Assembly: GCF_018623055.1 (NCBI RefSeq)
Contig: NZ_CP076019.1
Span: 2,728,001-2,792,000, forward strand
Reading direction: 5' to 3'
Length of the DNA: 64,000 bases
Source of the DNA: Halorubrum sp. 2020YC2
GTDB lineage: Archaea > Halobacteriota > Halobacteria > Halobacteriales > Haloferacaceae
This document shows positions 6,447 to 19,523 of the stretch, piece after piece. Numbering within the stretch: position 1 is the stretch's first letter; every line of letters begins with the position of its first letter. The notes below the pieces were generated by a model. That model saw only the letters and a list, made by a program, of their open reading frames with translations, had not been told where the DNA came from and ran no database searches. A program made the translations under genes and the position numbers.

Positions 6447-9131
6447 ATGCCCAGTGGTGAGTACGACCCCGACGCCGTCGAGCCGCGGTGGCAGCGGCGG
6501 TGGGTCGACGAGGAGACGTACGCCTACCCCGACGACGACCCGGTCGATCCGAACACCGTCTTCTCCATCGATACGCCCCCGCCGACGGTATCGGGGAGCC
6601 TCCACATGGGCCACCTGTACGGGTTCACCCTTCAGGACTTCGTCGCGCGCTTCGAGCGCATGAACGGCGGCGAGACGTTCTTCCCGTTCGGCTACGACGA
6701 CAACGGCATCGCCTCCGAGCGCCTGACGGAGGACGAACTCGACATCCGCCATCAGGACTTCGAGCGCCGGGAGTTCCAGGCGAAGTGCCGGGAGGTCTGC
6801 GCGAACTACGAGGAGCAGTTCACCGAGAACGTCCAGTCGCTCGGCGTCTCCGTCGACTGGAACCACACCTATCAGACTATCGAGCCGCGCGTCCAGCGCG
6901 TCTCGCAGCTATCCTTCGTCGACCTGTATGATCAGGGCCGCGAGTACCGCGAGAAGGCGCCCGCGATCTGGTGTCCCGAGTGCGAGACCGCCATCTCGCA
7001 GGTCGAGACCGAGGACGACGAGCAGGCGAGCCACTTCAACGACATCGCGTTCTCGGTCGCCGGAAGCGACGACGGTGACGGCGAGGGCGACGCCGACGAG
7101 TTCGTCATCTCGACGACCCGCCCCGAACTCCTCCCGGCCTGCGTCGCCGTCTTCGTCCACCCGGACGACGACGAGAACCAGCACCTCGTCGGGGAGTCCG
7201 CCGAGGTCCCGCTGTTCGGCCACGAGGTGCCGATCATCGCGGACGAGCGCGTCGACAGGGAGACCGGTTCCGGCATCGTGATGTGCTGTACGTTCGGCGA
7301 CCAGAACGACATCGAGTGGTACCAGGTCCACGACTTAGACCTCCGGGTCGCCATCGACGAGTCCGGCCACATGACCGAGGTCGCGGAGTCGTACGAGGGG
7401 CTGCACTCCTCGGAGGCGGGCGAGGCCATCGTCGAGGACCTCGACGAGGCGGGCGCCCTGCTCGACCGCCGCGACATCACCCACACCGTCAACGTCCACG
7501 AGCGCTGCGGGACGAGCGTCGAGTTCCTCGTCACCGAGCAGTGGTACGTCGAGATGCTCGACAAGACGGACGAGTACCTCGAGGTCGGCCGGGAGATGGA
7601 CTGGTCCCCGGAGAAGATGTTCACCCGGTACGAACACTGGGTCGAGGGGCTCCAGTGGGACTGGCTCATCTCCCGGCAGCGCTCCTCGGGCATCCCGTTC
7701 CCCGTGTGGTACTGCGACGACTGCGGCGAGGTCGTCGTCGCGGAGAAGGCCGACCTTCCCGTCGACCCGCTCTCCGACGACCCGCCCGTCGACGCCTGCC
7801 CCGAGTGCGGGGGCGACGAGTTCGAACCGGAGGAGGACGTGCTCGACACGTGGGCCACCTCCAGTCTCACGCCCCTGATTAACGCCGGCTGGGACTGGGA
7901 CGAGGAGGCCCAGGAGTTCACCATGGAGCACCCGGAGCTGTACCGGTTCGACCTGCGCCCGCAGGGCCACGACATCATCAGCTTCTGGCTGTTCCACACG
8001 CTCGTCAAGTGCTACGAGCACACGGGTGAGGTCCCGTTCGAGGAGACGATGATCAACGGGCACGTCCTCGACGAGAACCGCGAGAAGATGTCGAAGTCCG
8101 TCGGCAACGTCGTCGAGCCAGAGACCGTGTTAGAGGAGTTCCCCGTCGACGCCACGCGCTACTGGGCCGCCGGTACCGCGGTCGGCGACGACTTCCCGTT
8201 CAAGGAGAAGGACCTCCGCGCGGGCGAGAAGCTGATCCGCAAGCTGTGGAACGCCTCGAAGCTCGTCGAGTCGCTCGCGCCGGAGCCGTTCCCGGCCGAG
8301 CCCGAGGACGGGCTCCGCGAACTCGACCGGTGGCTGCTCGCCGAACTCGACGCCGAGGTCGAGCGGCTCACCGACCTCCTCGAAGACCGAGCGTTCTCGA
8401 AGGCGCGGGACGAGCTCCGGAGCTTCTTCTGGAACACGTTCTGCGACGACTACCTCGAGATCGCCAAACAGCGCGAGGACGACGCGGCCGCGTACACCCT
8501 CCGAACTGCGCACCGCCGATTCCTGAAGCTGTTCGCGCCCCTCCTCGCGCACGTCACCGAGGAGCTGTGGCACGACATGTACGCGGACGCCGCGGCGGAC
8601 GCGACCGACGGCGGAGCGGTCGCGCTTGCCGACGGCGCGAGCGACTCGATCCACCTCGCGGACTGGCCCGAACCGCTGGGGGTCGAGGCTGACCGCGACG
8701 CCGGCACCGCCGCGACCGCCGTCGTCGGCGCGCTCCGGAAGTACAAAAGCGAGAACCAACTCCCGCTCACCGCCGCGCTCGATGCGGTCGAGGTGTACGC
8801 CGACGTGCGCGGCCTCGAGGACGACATCACCGGCGTGATGCACGTCGACGACCTCTCGGTCCACCCCGACGGCGACGCGCCCGTCGAGACGGTGATCACG
8901 GGGATCGACCTCGATTACGCCACGGTGGGTCCCAAGTACGGCGACCAGGTGGGCGACATCGAGGCGGCGCTCGCGCAGGAGGAGTACGAACTCGACGGCG
9001 ACGAACTCCGCGTCGCGGGCGTCACGCTCGTCGACGACGAGTTCGCGGTCGAAGAGGAGCGACAGTACCGGGGCGAGGGCGAACTGCTTCAGGCGGACGG
9101 CGTCGTCGTCATCGTCCGAAACGACGCGTAA
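6447..9131 (+). CDS. valS: Valine--tRNA ligase
   Basis: The 894-aa class I aminoacyl-tRNA synthetase charges tRNA-Val. The HIGH motif is HMGH at residues 53-56 (TVSGSLHMGHLYGF) and KMSKS is at 547-551. The valyl/leucyl-type editing domain (CP1) lies between about 170 and 330. Zinc-ribbon pairs CDDC and CPEC lie near 422-450, as in archaeal ValRS. The C-terminal half is the anticodon-binding helical domain. I chose the ATG at 6447 over an upstream GTG at 6438, because MPSGEYDPDAVEPRWQ matches the normal start. The length is in the usual range for archaeal ValRS. Confidence 0.97.
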   Translation: MPSGEYDPDAVEPRWQRRWVDEETYAYPDDDPVDPNTVFSIDTPPPTVSGSLHMGHLYGFTLQDFVARFERMNGGETFFPFGYDDNGIASERLTEDELDIRHQDFERREFQAKCREVCANYEEQFTENVQSLGVSVDWNHTYQTIEPRVQRVSQLSFVDLYDQGREYREKAPAIWCPECETAISQVETEDDEQASHFNDIAFSVAGSDDGDGEGDADEFVISTTRPELLPACVAVFVHPDDDENQHLVGESAEVPLFGHEVPIIADERVDRETGSGIVMCCTFGDQNDIEWYQVHDLDLRVAIDESGHMTEVAESYEGLHSSEAGEAIVEDLDEAGALLDRRDITHTVNVHERCGTSVEFLVTEQWYVEMLDKTDEYLEVGREMDWSPEKMFTRYEHWVEGLQWDWLISRQRSSGIPFPVWYCDDCGEVVVAEKADLPVDPLSDDPPVDACPECGGDEFEPEEDVLDTWATSSLTPLINAGWDWDEEAQEFTMEHPELYRFDLRPQGHDIISFWLFHTLVKCYEHTGEVPFEETMINGHVLDENREKMSKSVGNVVEPETVLEEFPVDATRYWAAGTAVGDDFPFKEKDLRAGEKLIRKLWNASKLVESLAPEPFPAEPEDGLRELDRWLLAELDAEVERLTDLLEDRAFSKARDELRSFFWNTFCDDYLEIAKQREDDAAAYTLRTAHRRFLKLFAPLLAHVTEELWHDMYADAAADATDGGAVALADGASDSIHLADWPEPLGVEADRDAGTAATAVVGALRKYKSENQLPLTAALDAVEVYADVRGLEDDITGVMHVDDLSVHPDGDAPVETVITGIDLDYATVGPKYGDQVGDIEAALAQEEYELDGDELRVAGVTLVDDEFAVEEERQYRGEGELLQADGVVVIVRNDA

Positions 9132-9167
9132 GCCGGTCTCGTCCGCTGTCTCTCTCTATCTCTCGAC

Positions 9168-10223
9168 TCACAGGTCGGCGCCGACGGCGTCCTCGACCGA
9201 GTCGAAGCCGTCCCGCTCGAGCAGTTCGACGAGTCCCTTGTTGACGTCGCGCGCGAGTCCCGGCCCCTCGTAGACGAGCCCGGTGTACAGTTGGACCAGC
9301 GAGGCGCCCGCCCGTATCTTCTCGTAGGCGCCCGCGGCGTCGGAGACCCCGCCGACGCCGATCACCGGGACGTCGGTGCGCTCCGCGACGAACCGCACCC
9401 GCTCGGTCGCGAGCGATTCGATCGGCTTCCCGGAGAGCCCGCCTCGCTCGGCCCGATTATGATTCCGCAGCGAGTCCGGGCGCGACGTGGTCGTGTTGGT
9501 CGCGATGACGCCGTCGAGGTCGAGGTCGTCGACGACGCCCAGCGCGTCCGCGACCGCCGGCTCCGGGAGGTCCGGCGAGAGCTTCACGAGCAGCGGGTCG
9601 GCGCCGGCGTCGTCCAGCGTCCCGAGGATGCGCTCCAAGGCGGCGCGGTTCTGGAGTTCCCGGAGTCCCGGCGTGTTGGGACTGGAGACGTTGACGACGA
9701 AGTAGTCGCCCGCGTCCGCGACGCGCTCGTACGTGTACAGGTAGTCGTCCGGGGCCTCGGCCAGCGGCGTCGACTTCGACTTCCCGATGTTGATCCCGAC
9801 CGGCACGTCCGGGAGCGGGTCGCGGTCGAGGCGCTCGCCCACCCTGTCGGCGCCCTCGTTGTTGAACCCCATCCGGTTGACGAGCGCCTCGTCCTCCGGG
9901 AGTCGAAACAGCCGCGGCCGCGGATTCCCGGGCTGACGCTCGGCGGTGACCCCGCCGATTTCGACGTGACCGAACCCGAGCGACGCCAGCGCCCGCGGGA
10001 CGTGAGCGTTCTTGTCGAATCCAGCGGCGACGCCCACGGGGTTCGGGAACGTCGACCCGAACGCGTCGACCGCGAGCCGCTCGTCGTCGACCGCGTACCG
10101 CTCCGCGAGCGCGGCGGCGACCGGGGTCCCTTGGACGCCGCCGAGCAGTCGATGAATCAGTCCGTGTGCGGTCTCCGGCGGAAGCCGGAACAGCGCCGGC
10201 TTCAACAGATCGTACGCGCCCAT
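9168..10223 (-). CDS. pyrD: Dihydroorotate dehydrogenase (class 2, quinone-dependent)
   Basis: The 351-aa FMN enzyme oxidises dihydroorotate to orotate in pyrimidine synthesis. Class 2 hallmarks are the N-terminal amphipathic helix (MGAYDLLKPALFRLPPETAH), the FMN site around NPVGVAAGFDKN, RLPEDEALVNRMGFNN, and the catalytic-serine loop VVNVSSPNTPGLRELQ. The C-terminal phosphate-binding parts are VIGVGGVSDAAGAYEKIRAG and LVQLYTGLVYEGP. The start is set at the ATG at 10223, because the upstream extension does not fit the family. Electrons would go to membrane menaquinone. It converges with valS; the gap is 36 bp. Confidence 0.95.
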   Translation of the reverse strand: MGAYDLLKPALFRLPPETAHGLIHRLLGGVQGTPVAAALAERYAVDDERLAVDAFGSTFPNPVGVAAGFDKNAHVPRALASLGFGHVEIGGVTAERQPGNPRPRLFRLPEDEALVNRMGFNNEGADRVGERLDRDPLPDVPVGINIGKSKSTPLAEAPDDYLYTYERVADAGDYFVVNVSSPNTPGLRELQNRAALERILGTLDDAGADPLLVKLSPDLPEPAVADALGVVDDLDLDGVIATNTTTSRPDSLRNHNRAERGGLSGKPIESLATERVRFVAERTDVPVIGVGGVSDAAGAYEKIRAGASLVQLYTGLVYEGPGLARDVNKGLVELLERDGFDSVEDAVGADL

Positions 10224-10319
10224 CGTCTGGGTCTCGTCACGAGCGACAATCAATCCGCCGACCGCGGTCCGTCTCGCGGTCGACGGACAACGGACGCGTA
10301 ACGAACTCCGCGGTCCGCG

Positions 10320-10523
10320 TCAGAAGTCGTGTTCCAGTTGGTCCGGATTCGCGTCCGCCTTCTGGATGATTATCTTCCCGTCTCGGACACGAACGAACAC
10401 CTCGTCGCCGATCTCCATGCCGGCGACGGCGAGTTCGTCCTCGTGGAGGTTCACGTGGACGTTGTGGTATTCCCCCTCGTCGTCCTTGGCGCCACTAGGG
10501 CTGAGCTTCTTTTTGCGGACCAT
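10320..10523 (-). CDS. Small AbrB/SpoVT-like protein, putative DNA-binding
   Basis: The protein is 67 aa, beginning MVRKKKLSPSGAKDDEGEYH and ending in a beta-rich segment GDEVFVRVRDGKIIIQKADA. The 'L-x-x-G-D-E-V-F-V-R-V-x-D-G-K-I-I-I-x-K-A' pattern is the swapped-hairpin AbrB signature. The basic N-terminus could contact DNA. In haloarchaea such proteins occur both as antitoxins and as stand-alone regulators. No toxin gene is adjacent, so a regulatory role is more likely, though this is inference. It is divergent from the MC1 gene and separated from it by 343 bp. Confidence 0.7.
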   Translation of the reverse strand: MVRKKKLSPSGAKDDEGEYHNVHVNLHEDELAVAGMEIGDEVFVRVRDGKIIIQKADANPDQLEHDF

Positions 10524-10778
10524 CGCGGGTGTGCTTGTCGCACTTCGCCATAGCAGACACATAAGTGTTGTTTACGCGCACTCGACGCCGGACCGCGCCT
10601 TCATCACCGGACGTCGAAGCCCGGTGAATGCGGTACCTCAATCGCGCGGTGACGGACGAACCGGACCGCCTCGCGGATCCCGGATCGACGCGTCGCGCGC
10701 GCCGAACGCTCCGCAAATCGTCCGCGACCAATCGCCTCGCCCCCGCGTTGAGGTCGCAAACCGCCAGCAGCCGCCGAG

Positions 10779-10860
10779 GTAGTATATAAAAATTGTGCCG
10801 TACAGCTTTCATTTCCCCGATATATTTATTACAGACTGTGTGCTGGTGTCACACGGAGGC
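10779..10860 (+). promoter_or_regulatory. Promoter region and ribosome binding site of the MC1 gene
   Basis: The 343-bp gap 10524-10866 holds no gene. Its right part has two AT-rich TATA candidates, TATATAAAAATT (about 10783-10794) and ATATATTTATT (about 10820-10830). The second lies about 36-47 bp before the MC1 ATG. A GGAGG ribosome binding site at 10855-10859 is 7 bp before the ATG, so this transcript has a leader, unlike most genes here. This fits strong expression of an abundant chromosomal protein. Confidence 0.55.
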
Positions 10861-10866
10861 AAAACC

Positions 10867-11196
10867 ATGGTACGTGAAGACGGTAAGCGAAACTTTGCCC
10901 TTCGGGAGGAAGACGGATCGGAACCGAGCGAGTTCTCGGGAAACATGCCGCGTCAGGCGGCGCTCAAAGCGGCCCGAACGCTCGACCCGGCACCCTCTGA
11001 AGAGGAGGCGGAGCGGACGACGCTCCGGCTCCGCGAAAAAGGCACCCAGAAGGTCCACGAGTACAAGGGATGGGCTTGGAAGGACAGCGCTCCCGAGGTC
11101 GACGAAGCGGACGACGACTTCTGGCTCAACGATCTCAGCGACATCACGAAAGCCAACGTCTCAAAGCAGGGTATCGAGTACCTCGAAGAGGAGTAG
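10867..11196 (+). CDS. Non-histone chromosomal protein MC1
   Basis: The protein is 109 aa, beginning MVREDGKRNFALREEDGSEP. It matches the MC1 family: KRNFALREEDG, NMPRQAALKAARTL, LRLREKGTQKVHEYKGW, and a central Trp-rich segment. MC1 is a small monomeric archaeal protein that bends and protects DNA, found in methanosarcinas and haloarchaea. It is longer than the roughly 93-aa methanogen protein because of an acidic C-terminal part (EVDEADDDFWLNDLSDITKANV). The clear ribosome binding site supports the start. It lies just upstream of the rRNA operon. Confidence 0.95.
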   Translation: MVREDGKRNFALREEDGSEPSEFSGNMPRQAALKAARTLDPAPSEEEAERTTLRLREKGTQKVHEYKGWAWKDSAPEVDEADDDFWLNDLSDITKANVSKQGIEYLEEE

Positions 11197-11379
11197 ACCC
11201 CCTCCGAACGCTCTGGTTCCGATCTCCCCTTTTAGCTGCGATACGCCCCGAGCCTTCCGGGCTTGATCACCGCCTTGAGGCAGAGGTGCCATCCTGGACA
11301 GCTATCTACCTGCTCCGGCACGATCCGGCAAGTTGTCCCGTTCTTCTCGGCATGAAACCGCATGACGTGGCGGAGGTAG

Positions 11380-11405
11380 TTCGACGGGGTTAAGTATAAC
11401 CCCGG
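11380..11405 (+). promoter_or_regulatory. rRNA operon promoter P1
   Basis: The sequence TTCGACGGGGTTAAGTATAA at 11380-11399, continuing into CCCCGG, matches the haloarchaeal rRNA promoter pattern TTCGA-CGG-x-TTTA-T. It lies about 310 bp upstream of mature 16S. It has a BRE-like purine stretch before an A/T-rich TATA element. Confidence 0.75.
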
Positions 11406-11481
11406 CATTTGAAGAAATGCGAAGAACGCATCGCGGACTCGGGCCGTTCAACTCGGCCCGGTTTCGCTGGACCCGTACCGA

Positions 11482-11505
11482 TTCGATGGGTTTATGTCCC
11501 GTCGT
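11482..11505 (+). promoter_or_regulatory. rRNA operon promoter P2
   Basis: The sequence TTCGATGGGTTTATGTCCCG repeats the P1 architecture 102 bp downstream (TTCGAtGGg-TTTATG). Multiple tandem promoters of this type are known upstream of haloarchaeal rRNA operons. The segment 11197-11379 has no further clear promoter; 'ccccttttagctg' near 11226 is a weak candidate. Confidence 0.75.
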
Positions 11506-11597
11506 CCGGTACGTTCAGGTCCGCGAGAGATGAGGATCACGCCCCCTGCGCTCCGGCGTAAGCGGTGATCTGATGTGAGCCGTGGTTGTTCGGTGCC

Positions 11598-11640
11598 ATC
11601 CAAGCCATTGGGTGAACCGGACACCACACAGACCAATGCA
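11598..11640 (+). other. 5' strand of the pre-16S processing stem
   Basis: CCAAGCCATTGGGTG at 11600-11614 can pair, with two mismatches, with CACCCACCGGCTTGG at 13273-13287 downstream of 16S. CCAATGC at 11633-11639 pairs with GCATTGG at 13251-13257. Short complementary GGAC/GTCC and ACAG/CTGT pieces lie in between. This looks like the bulge-helix-bulge stem cut by the archaeal splicing endonuclease during rRNA maturation. The exact bulges are inferred by eye. Confidence 0.6.
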
Positions 11641-11713
11641 ATGGTGTGTCAACATCATCGTTGACACCCGCCAACACCCCCTTCGAGCCGGGAATCAGGC
11701 TCGAAGGATACTC

Positions 11714-13183
<1,470 letters not shown>

Positions 13184-13272
13184 CGACCCGAGACTCGCCC
13201 TCTGGGCGAGCTCACCTTACGACCGTCACCACGACGGTCACTACTCATTCGCATTGGACTGTATCGTCCGCC

Positions 13273-13287
13273 CACCCACCGGCTTGG
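13273..13287 (+). other. 3' strand of the pre-16S processing stem
   Basis: CACCCACCGGCTTGG is complementary (two mismatches) to 11600-11614, and GCATTGG just upstream at 13251-13257 pairs with 11633-11639. Together they close a long helix around the 16S gene in the primary transcript. Confidence 0.6.
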
Positions 13288-13344
13288 ACACCTTAGAACG
13301 ACCACGGCCCACACAACACACCAGACCTTCCCCTTGGGGAAGGT

Positions 13345-13416
13345 GGGCTCATAGCTCAGCGGTAGAGTGCCTCCCTTGCAAGGAGGATGCCCTGGGTTCG
13401 AATCCCAGTGAGTCCA
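13345..13416 (+). tRNA. tRNA-Ala (anticodon TGC)
   Basis: This 72-nt tRNA lies in the 16S-23S spacer, the usual archaeal position. The acceptor stem is GGGCTCA with TGAGTCC, and the discriminator is A. The D arm is AGCTCAGCGGTAGAGT. The anticodon stem CCTCC/GGAGG encloses TTGCAA with anticodon TGC. The T arm is CTGGG-TTCGAAT-CCCAG. CCA is not encoded. No intron is visible. Confidence 0.97.
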
Positions 13417-13692
13417 TGTCCGTTCGAAGCGAATCCGTCCCTTAAGTGGGAGACGCGACTCGGTTCGAACACGACGACCGATGCACCATCCCGGGAAACC
13501 GCGGATGGGAAGGGTTCGACGAACGCCCCGTCACACCCGGGGCGATTCAATGACAACCGTGTATACGTGCGATCCAGACGTCCACTGAACTCATCCGAGT
13601 TCGTGGAACGTCAGTGAACCATATACAGTCGGGTGACACTATGTCACTTGACACCGTCAGCACTCTCCTCTGGAGAGTTGACTGACACACTA

Positions 13693-16600
<2,908 letters not shown>

Positions 16601-16680
16601 TTGGCGCTGACGCGTCACGACTCGCATGAGTTCAGGCGGTAACTGGATCGCACGACATACACGGTTGGTATCGAACCAGA

Positions 16681-16733
16681 CCGACACAGGAGTCTCTCAG
16701 TAGAGAGTCTCGGTTCGAGTCCGAGAGTCGGCG
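16681..16733 (+). other. tRNA-like remnant in the 23S-5S spacer
   Basis: CTCGG-TTCGAGT-CCGAG (16709-16725) is a perfect T arm with canonical loop. It is preceded by a variable-arm-like hairpin CTCTC-AGTA-GAGAG and followed by AGTCGG, which pairs with CCGAC at 16681-16685. D and anticodon arms are lacking. It could be the 3' half of a decayed class II tRNA (Leu/Ser type) or simply a spacer structure used in rRNA processing. Confidence 0.35.
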
Positions 16734-16855
16734 TAAAGGCGGCCAAAGCGGTGGGGGAACACCCGTACCCATTCCGAACACGGAAGTTAAGCCCACCAGC
16801 GTATCGTGAAGTACTGGAGTGAGCGATCCTCTGGGAACCACGAGTCGCCGCCTGC
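16734..16855 (+). rRNA. 5S ribosomal RNA
   Basis: About 122 nt beginning TAAAGGCGGCCAAAGCGG and ending GAGTCGCCGCC. It includes the conserved CCCGTACCCATTCCGAACAC and GAAGTTAAGCCCACCAGCG. GGCGGC and GCCGCC form helix I. The ends are accurate to a few bases. Confidence 0.95.
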
Positions 16856-16883
16856 CCACTCATACGGGAGCCAACTCCCATCT

Positions 16884-16915
16884 AGCCCACGGACAACGTG
16901 TCCGTGGGCTTTTTC
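16884..16915 (+). terminator. Hairpin terminator after 5S rRNA
   Basis: A perfect 12-bp stem, AGCCCACGGACA (16884-16895) with TGTCCGTGGGCT (16899-16910), has a 3-nt loop and runs directly into TTTT. It lies about 30 bp after 5S and before tRNA-Cys, so it probably ends or attenuates the rRNA transcript. A smaller hairpin, GGGAG...CTCCC, precedes it. Confidence 0.7.
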
Positions 16916-16989
16916 CATATATAACGGACTGTACGCGCTCACACGCGACCGCTAGGCTTAAACGCTCGACAGCGGTACCTTCGACTGGC

Positions 16990-17065
16990 GCCAAGGTGGC
17001 AGAGTCTGGTCAGACGCAGCGGCCTGCAGAGCCGCCCAACGCCGGTTCAAATCCGGCCCTTGGCT
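16990..17065 (+). tRNA. tRNA-Cys (anticodon GCA)
   Basis: The acceptor stem is GCCAAGG with CCTTGGC, and the discriminator is T. The anticodon stem GCGGC/GCCGC encloses CTGCAGA (anticodon GCA). The T arm is GCCGG-TTCAAAT-CCGGC. CCA is not encoded. A possible box A, GGCTTAAACG (about 16953-16962), lies upstream, so it may have its own promoter beyond the terminator. It marks the left edge of the accessory island. Confidence 0.95.
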
Positions 17066-17236
17066 CTCACACGTTTATTATATATCCCGAGACGACTTTG
17101 TCTTGGGCCTACCCGCTTTTCCACAGTCACATCTATAAATACTGATAGAACCAAATAGCGTCCGGCGATCGGTGTTTGATTGACCTCTGATGACTGATTC
17201 TTGTCCATCCTCTCGATTCTTCATCCGGGCGCAGCG

Positions 17237-17413
17237 TTACAGGTGGTGGTTTTCGCCCATCTTTCCGAAGACGCTCTGCCACCGCTCAGGCATATCATCG
17301 GTGTCGTACACTCCTTCGTTCGCCAACTTCAGGAGCTGGACGACTTCGTCGTCGTCGAGGTTCTGAAGATCCAACTCCTCCACAGTCTTCTTGCGCGCTC
17401 GTTCGGTACTCAT
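17237..17413 (-). CDS. Small acidic haloarchaeal protein, unknown
   Basis: From the ATG at 17413 the protein is 58 aa: MSTERARKKTVEELDLQNLD, then DDEVVQLLKLANEGVYDTDDMPERWQSVFGKMGENHHL. It appears fully helical and acidic, ending in a WQ-aromatic segment. An upstream extension to 17533 is open but of unlikely composition. No family is recognised. It is an isolated gene at the start of the variable region. Confidence 0.5.
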   Translation of the reverse strand: MSTERARKKTVEELDLQNLDDDEVVQLLKLANEGVYDTDDMPERWQSVFGKMGENHHL

Positions 17414-17763
17414 CGGCCGGTCGCGCTGAACTGCCCCGTAGAAATGGAACCAAAACATAAGACTATCCTCGGATGGAACAGGTGGCCGCTGTTCCAGAAG
17501 AAGTCGGTCAGGGATCAGTAGGAGTGTCGACACTGCTGAGAGAGTTCTGAGGAACGCCCGTTAAAACACGCCGTCAATAAAGTAGTATCCCTGCTAATAT
17601 CTACTCCTGCTTCGGGTACGTGCTTGTGTACGTATTCACGTACATACGTAGGTGCATAAGAGAGCACCCATGTCATGTAAGTCCACTATTCGGATGGTAC
17701 TGTAGACATCCGTCTACTCCGAATCAAGTCGAAACGAACATTTTCCCGTCGATGTAGGCCGCG
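17414..17763. other. Intergenic stretch without a recognisable gene
   Basis: This stretch is lower in G+C than its surroundings. It holds a run of overlapping short palindromes (TACGTATTCACGTACATACG near 17630) and the sequence just before the PAP2 remnant. I see no tRNA, no intact open frame and no clear promoter. Confidence 0.4.
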
Positions 17764-17973
17764 TTGTCGATCACCGTGTTCCTCGTCGCAGTGTCGACGC
17801 ACGACGAGTTCCCCCGGTGGACGGGTGTCGTCGGCGTTCTCGTCGCGAGTATCCTGCTCTCGATGCTGTACCTCGGTGTCTACTGGGTCACCGATCTCGC
17901 CGCCGGCGGCGTACTCGCAATCGGCGTCGTCGTCGCCGACCGGATCGCCTCGCGCGGTCACCGCGCGAAGTAG
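17764..17973 (+). pseudogene. C-terminal remnant of a PAP2-type membrane phosphatase
   Basis: The open frame encodes about 69 residues containing VAVSTHDEFPRWTGVVGVLV and LYLGVYWVTDLAAGGVLAIG. These are two membrane segments typical of the C-terminal half of PAP2-superfamily phosphatases, which carry a motif like S-x-x-Y-L-G-x-H-W-x-x-D near here. In this copy the histidine position is Tyr (GVYWVTD), the N-terminal half is absent, and an in-frame TAG lies just upstream (17755). It is therefore most likely a decayed fragment. It precedes the sulfatase pseudogene end to end. Confidence 0.6.
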
Positions 17974-18013
17974 TGACGTCCCACAACAAGGGGATTTTCA
18001 CCCGGTCCGTCGG

Positions 18014-19337
18014 TTAGTAGTACCCGAGAGCGGCGAGCTGTGCCTCAACGTCGGCGTCGGGTTGTCGACTCGCGAGCGGCTCGCGGACGGAGTCGCGGCC
18101 GTCGTCGCCGTCACGGAAGGATCGGTCGACCGTCTCCGGCTTGACCGGCTCGTGGTGTTCGACGACACCGGGAGCGTGGACGAGCGTCGTTACTCTCCTG
18201 TCGCCCCAGTAGGAGTGCTTTCGGACGGCGCCAGAGGTGTTCGGCGCGTTCTCGTAGCTGGCACGGCTCGGTTCGAGATACGCCTCGACCGGGTCACAGC
18301 GCCGTTCGAACCGCTTGCGAAGGTCGGCGGTGACGGGTTGCTTGAGCGCGAGTGCGCGGTTGATGATGAAGCCGCATAATGGCGAATCACCACGGGCGTG
18401 TGCACGAGCCACGGCCGGGAATCGGGTGAGTGCGGCGAGCTCATCGACTCGTTCACCGGTCGCCCCGCCGGGTGGCCGGACGACGAGGTGGACGTGTAAC
18501 GGCTCCTCGTGTCTCGGCAGGACGTGTGACACGGCAGGGGGCTCATTGGGGACGCGCCCGGGTTCACCGAAGCCGTCGCCGTGGTCCCCACAGACGACCA
18601 CGAGCGTCTCGCCGAGCTCGCCTCGAGACCGGAGCGACTTGAGCGCGTGTTCGAGGACCGCGTCGGCCTGCCGGATACCCCCGTCGTACAGCGATTCGAG
18701 CGCGCCGAGCTGCCAGTACGGACGATCGCCGCCGTAGAACGCCCACTCATAGCGGATCGGGAGGTCGGCTTGAAGTGTCCGTACACGGCCGTCGCCCCAG
18801 CAGTCGTGCGCCTCACGGGCTCGAAGGTCCGGTGAGCGCCCATTAGGTTTAGACACGCAGCCCACGGACCGTCGACCTCGGCACTCAACGCCAGGAATTG
18901 GTCGGCGTAATAGAAGCTGTCGGGACCGGGATAGAGCGTAGTCGTGTCATAGTGGTCATCGTAGTCGTCGGGTATCCCGACCGTCGTCTCGAAGGGATCG
19001 GCGAAGCCCGCGTCACGACCGGTTAGGAAGCCGTTCTCGCTGGAGAGCCTCGTCGCATAGCCATTGTCAGCGAGTGACTCGAAGACCGTATGTCCGGGTT
19101 GGAGTCGGTTGTGGACGGTCACTCGGTGGATGTGTGCGTCGGATCCGGTGAAGAGGCTCACGTGACTCGGCAGCGACCAGTTCGAGGGGGTCTGAGCCTG
19201 GGTGTAGATGGTCGACTCGTCGGTGAGCGTGAGAGGTACGGCATCGTTTCGCGTGTCGCACCGTACAGTGAACAGTTCGCCGCCCGCACGGAGTCGAGCA
19301 CGACGAGCAACACGTTCGGAGAGGCGTGAGTGCCCAT
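18014..19337 (-). pseudogene. Sulfatase-family protein, broken by two frameshifts
   Basis: Three frames together spell a sulfatase of about 440 aa. The start MGTHASPNVLLVVLDSVRAA (ATG at 19337) carries the metal-binding LDSVRA motif. A shift near 19230-19250 leads to TDESTIYTQAQTPSNWSLPSHVSLFTG, where the nucleophile position reads S-x-P-S. A second shift near 18830 leads to EWAFYGGDRPYWQLGALESL, VVVCGDHGDGFGEPGRV and a C-terminus ending AQLAALGYY. The GDHG motif is intact. Family members hydrolyse sulfate or phosphate esters of glycans and similar substrates. The frameshifts could be sequencing error, but the neighbouring PAP2 fragment suggests real decay. Confidence 0.75.
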
Positions 19338-19523
19338 GGGGCACACGTCGGGTGCGGGAGCGTAGTCTTTGATATGTGCCCTACGTATCGAAGTAGAGAC
19401 GCACAGACGGCTCAAAACCGGTACAGGTGACCCTAGAGCGTCACCGAGCAACATCGTTAATAGCAACCCATGCGGGATATGTGTGTGCAACTGGCAGTGT
19501 TCTGGGGAGGTGTCAGGTAGTGT

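Noticed and set aside
16990-17065. tRNA-Cys 3' end as attachment site for the island
   Set aside because: I looked for a second copy of its 3' end between 26.8 and 28 kb, near the integrase remnant, and found none.
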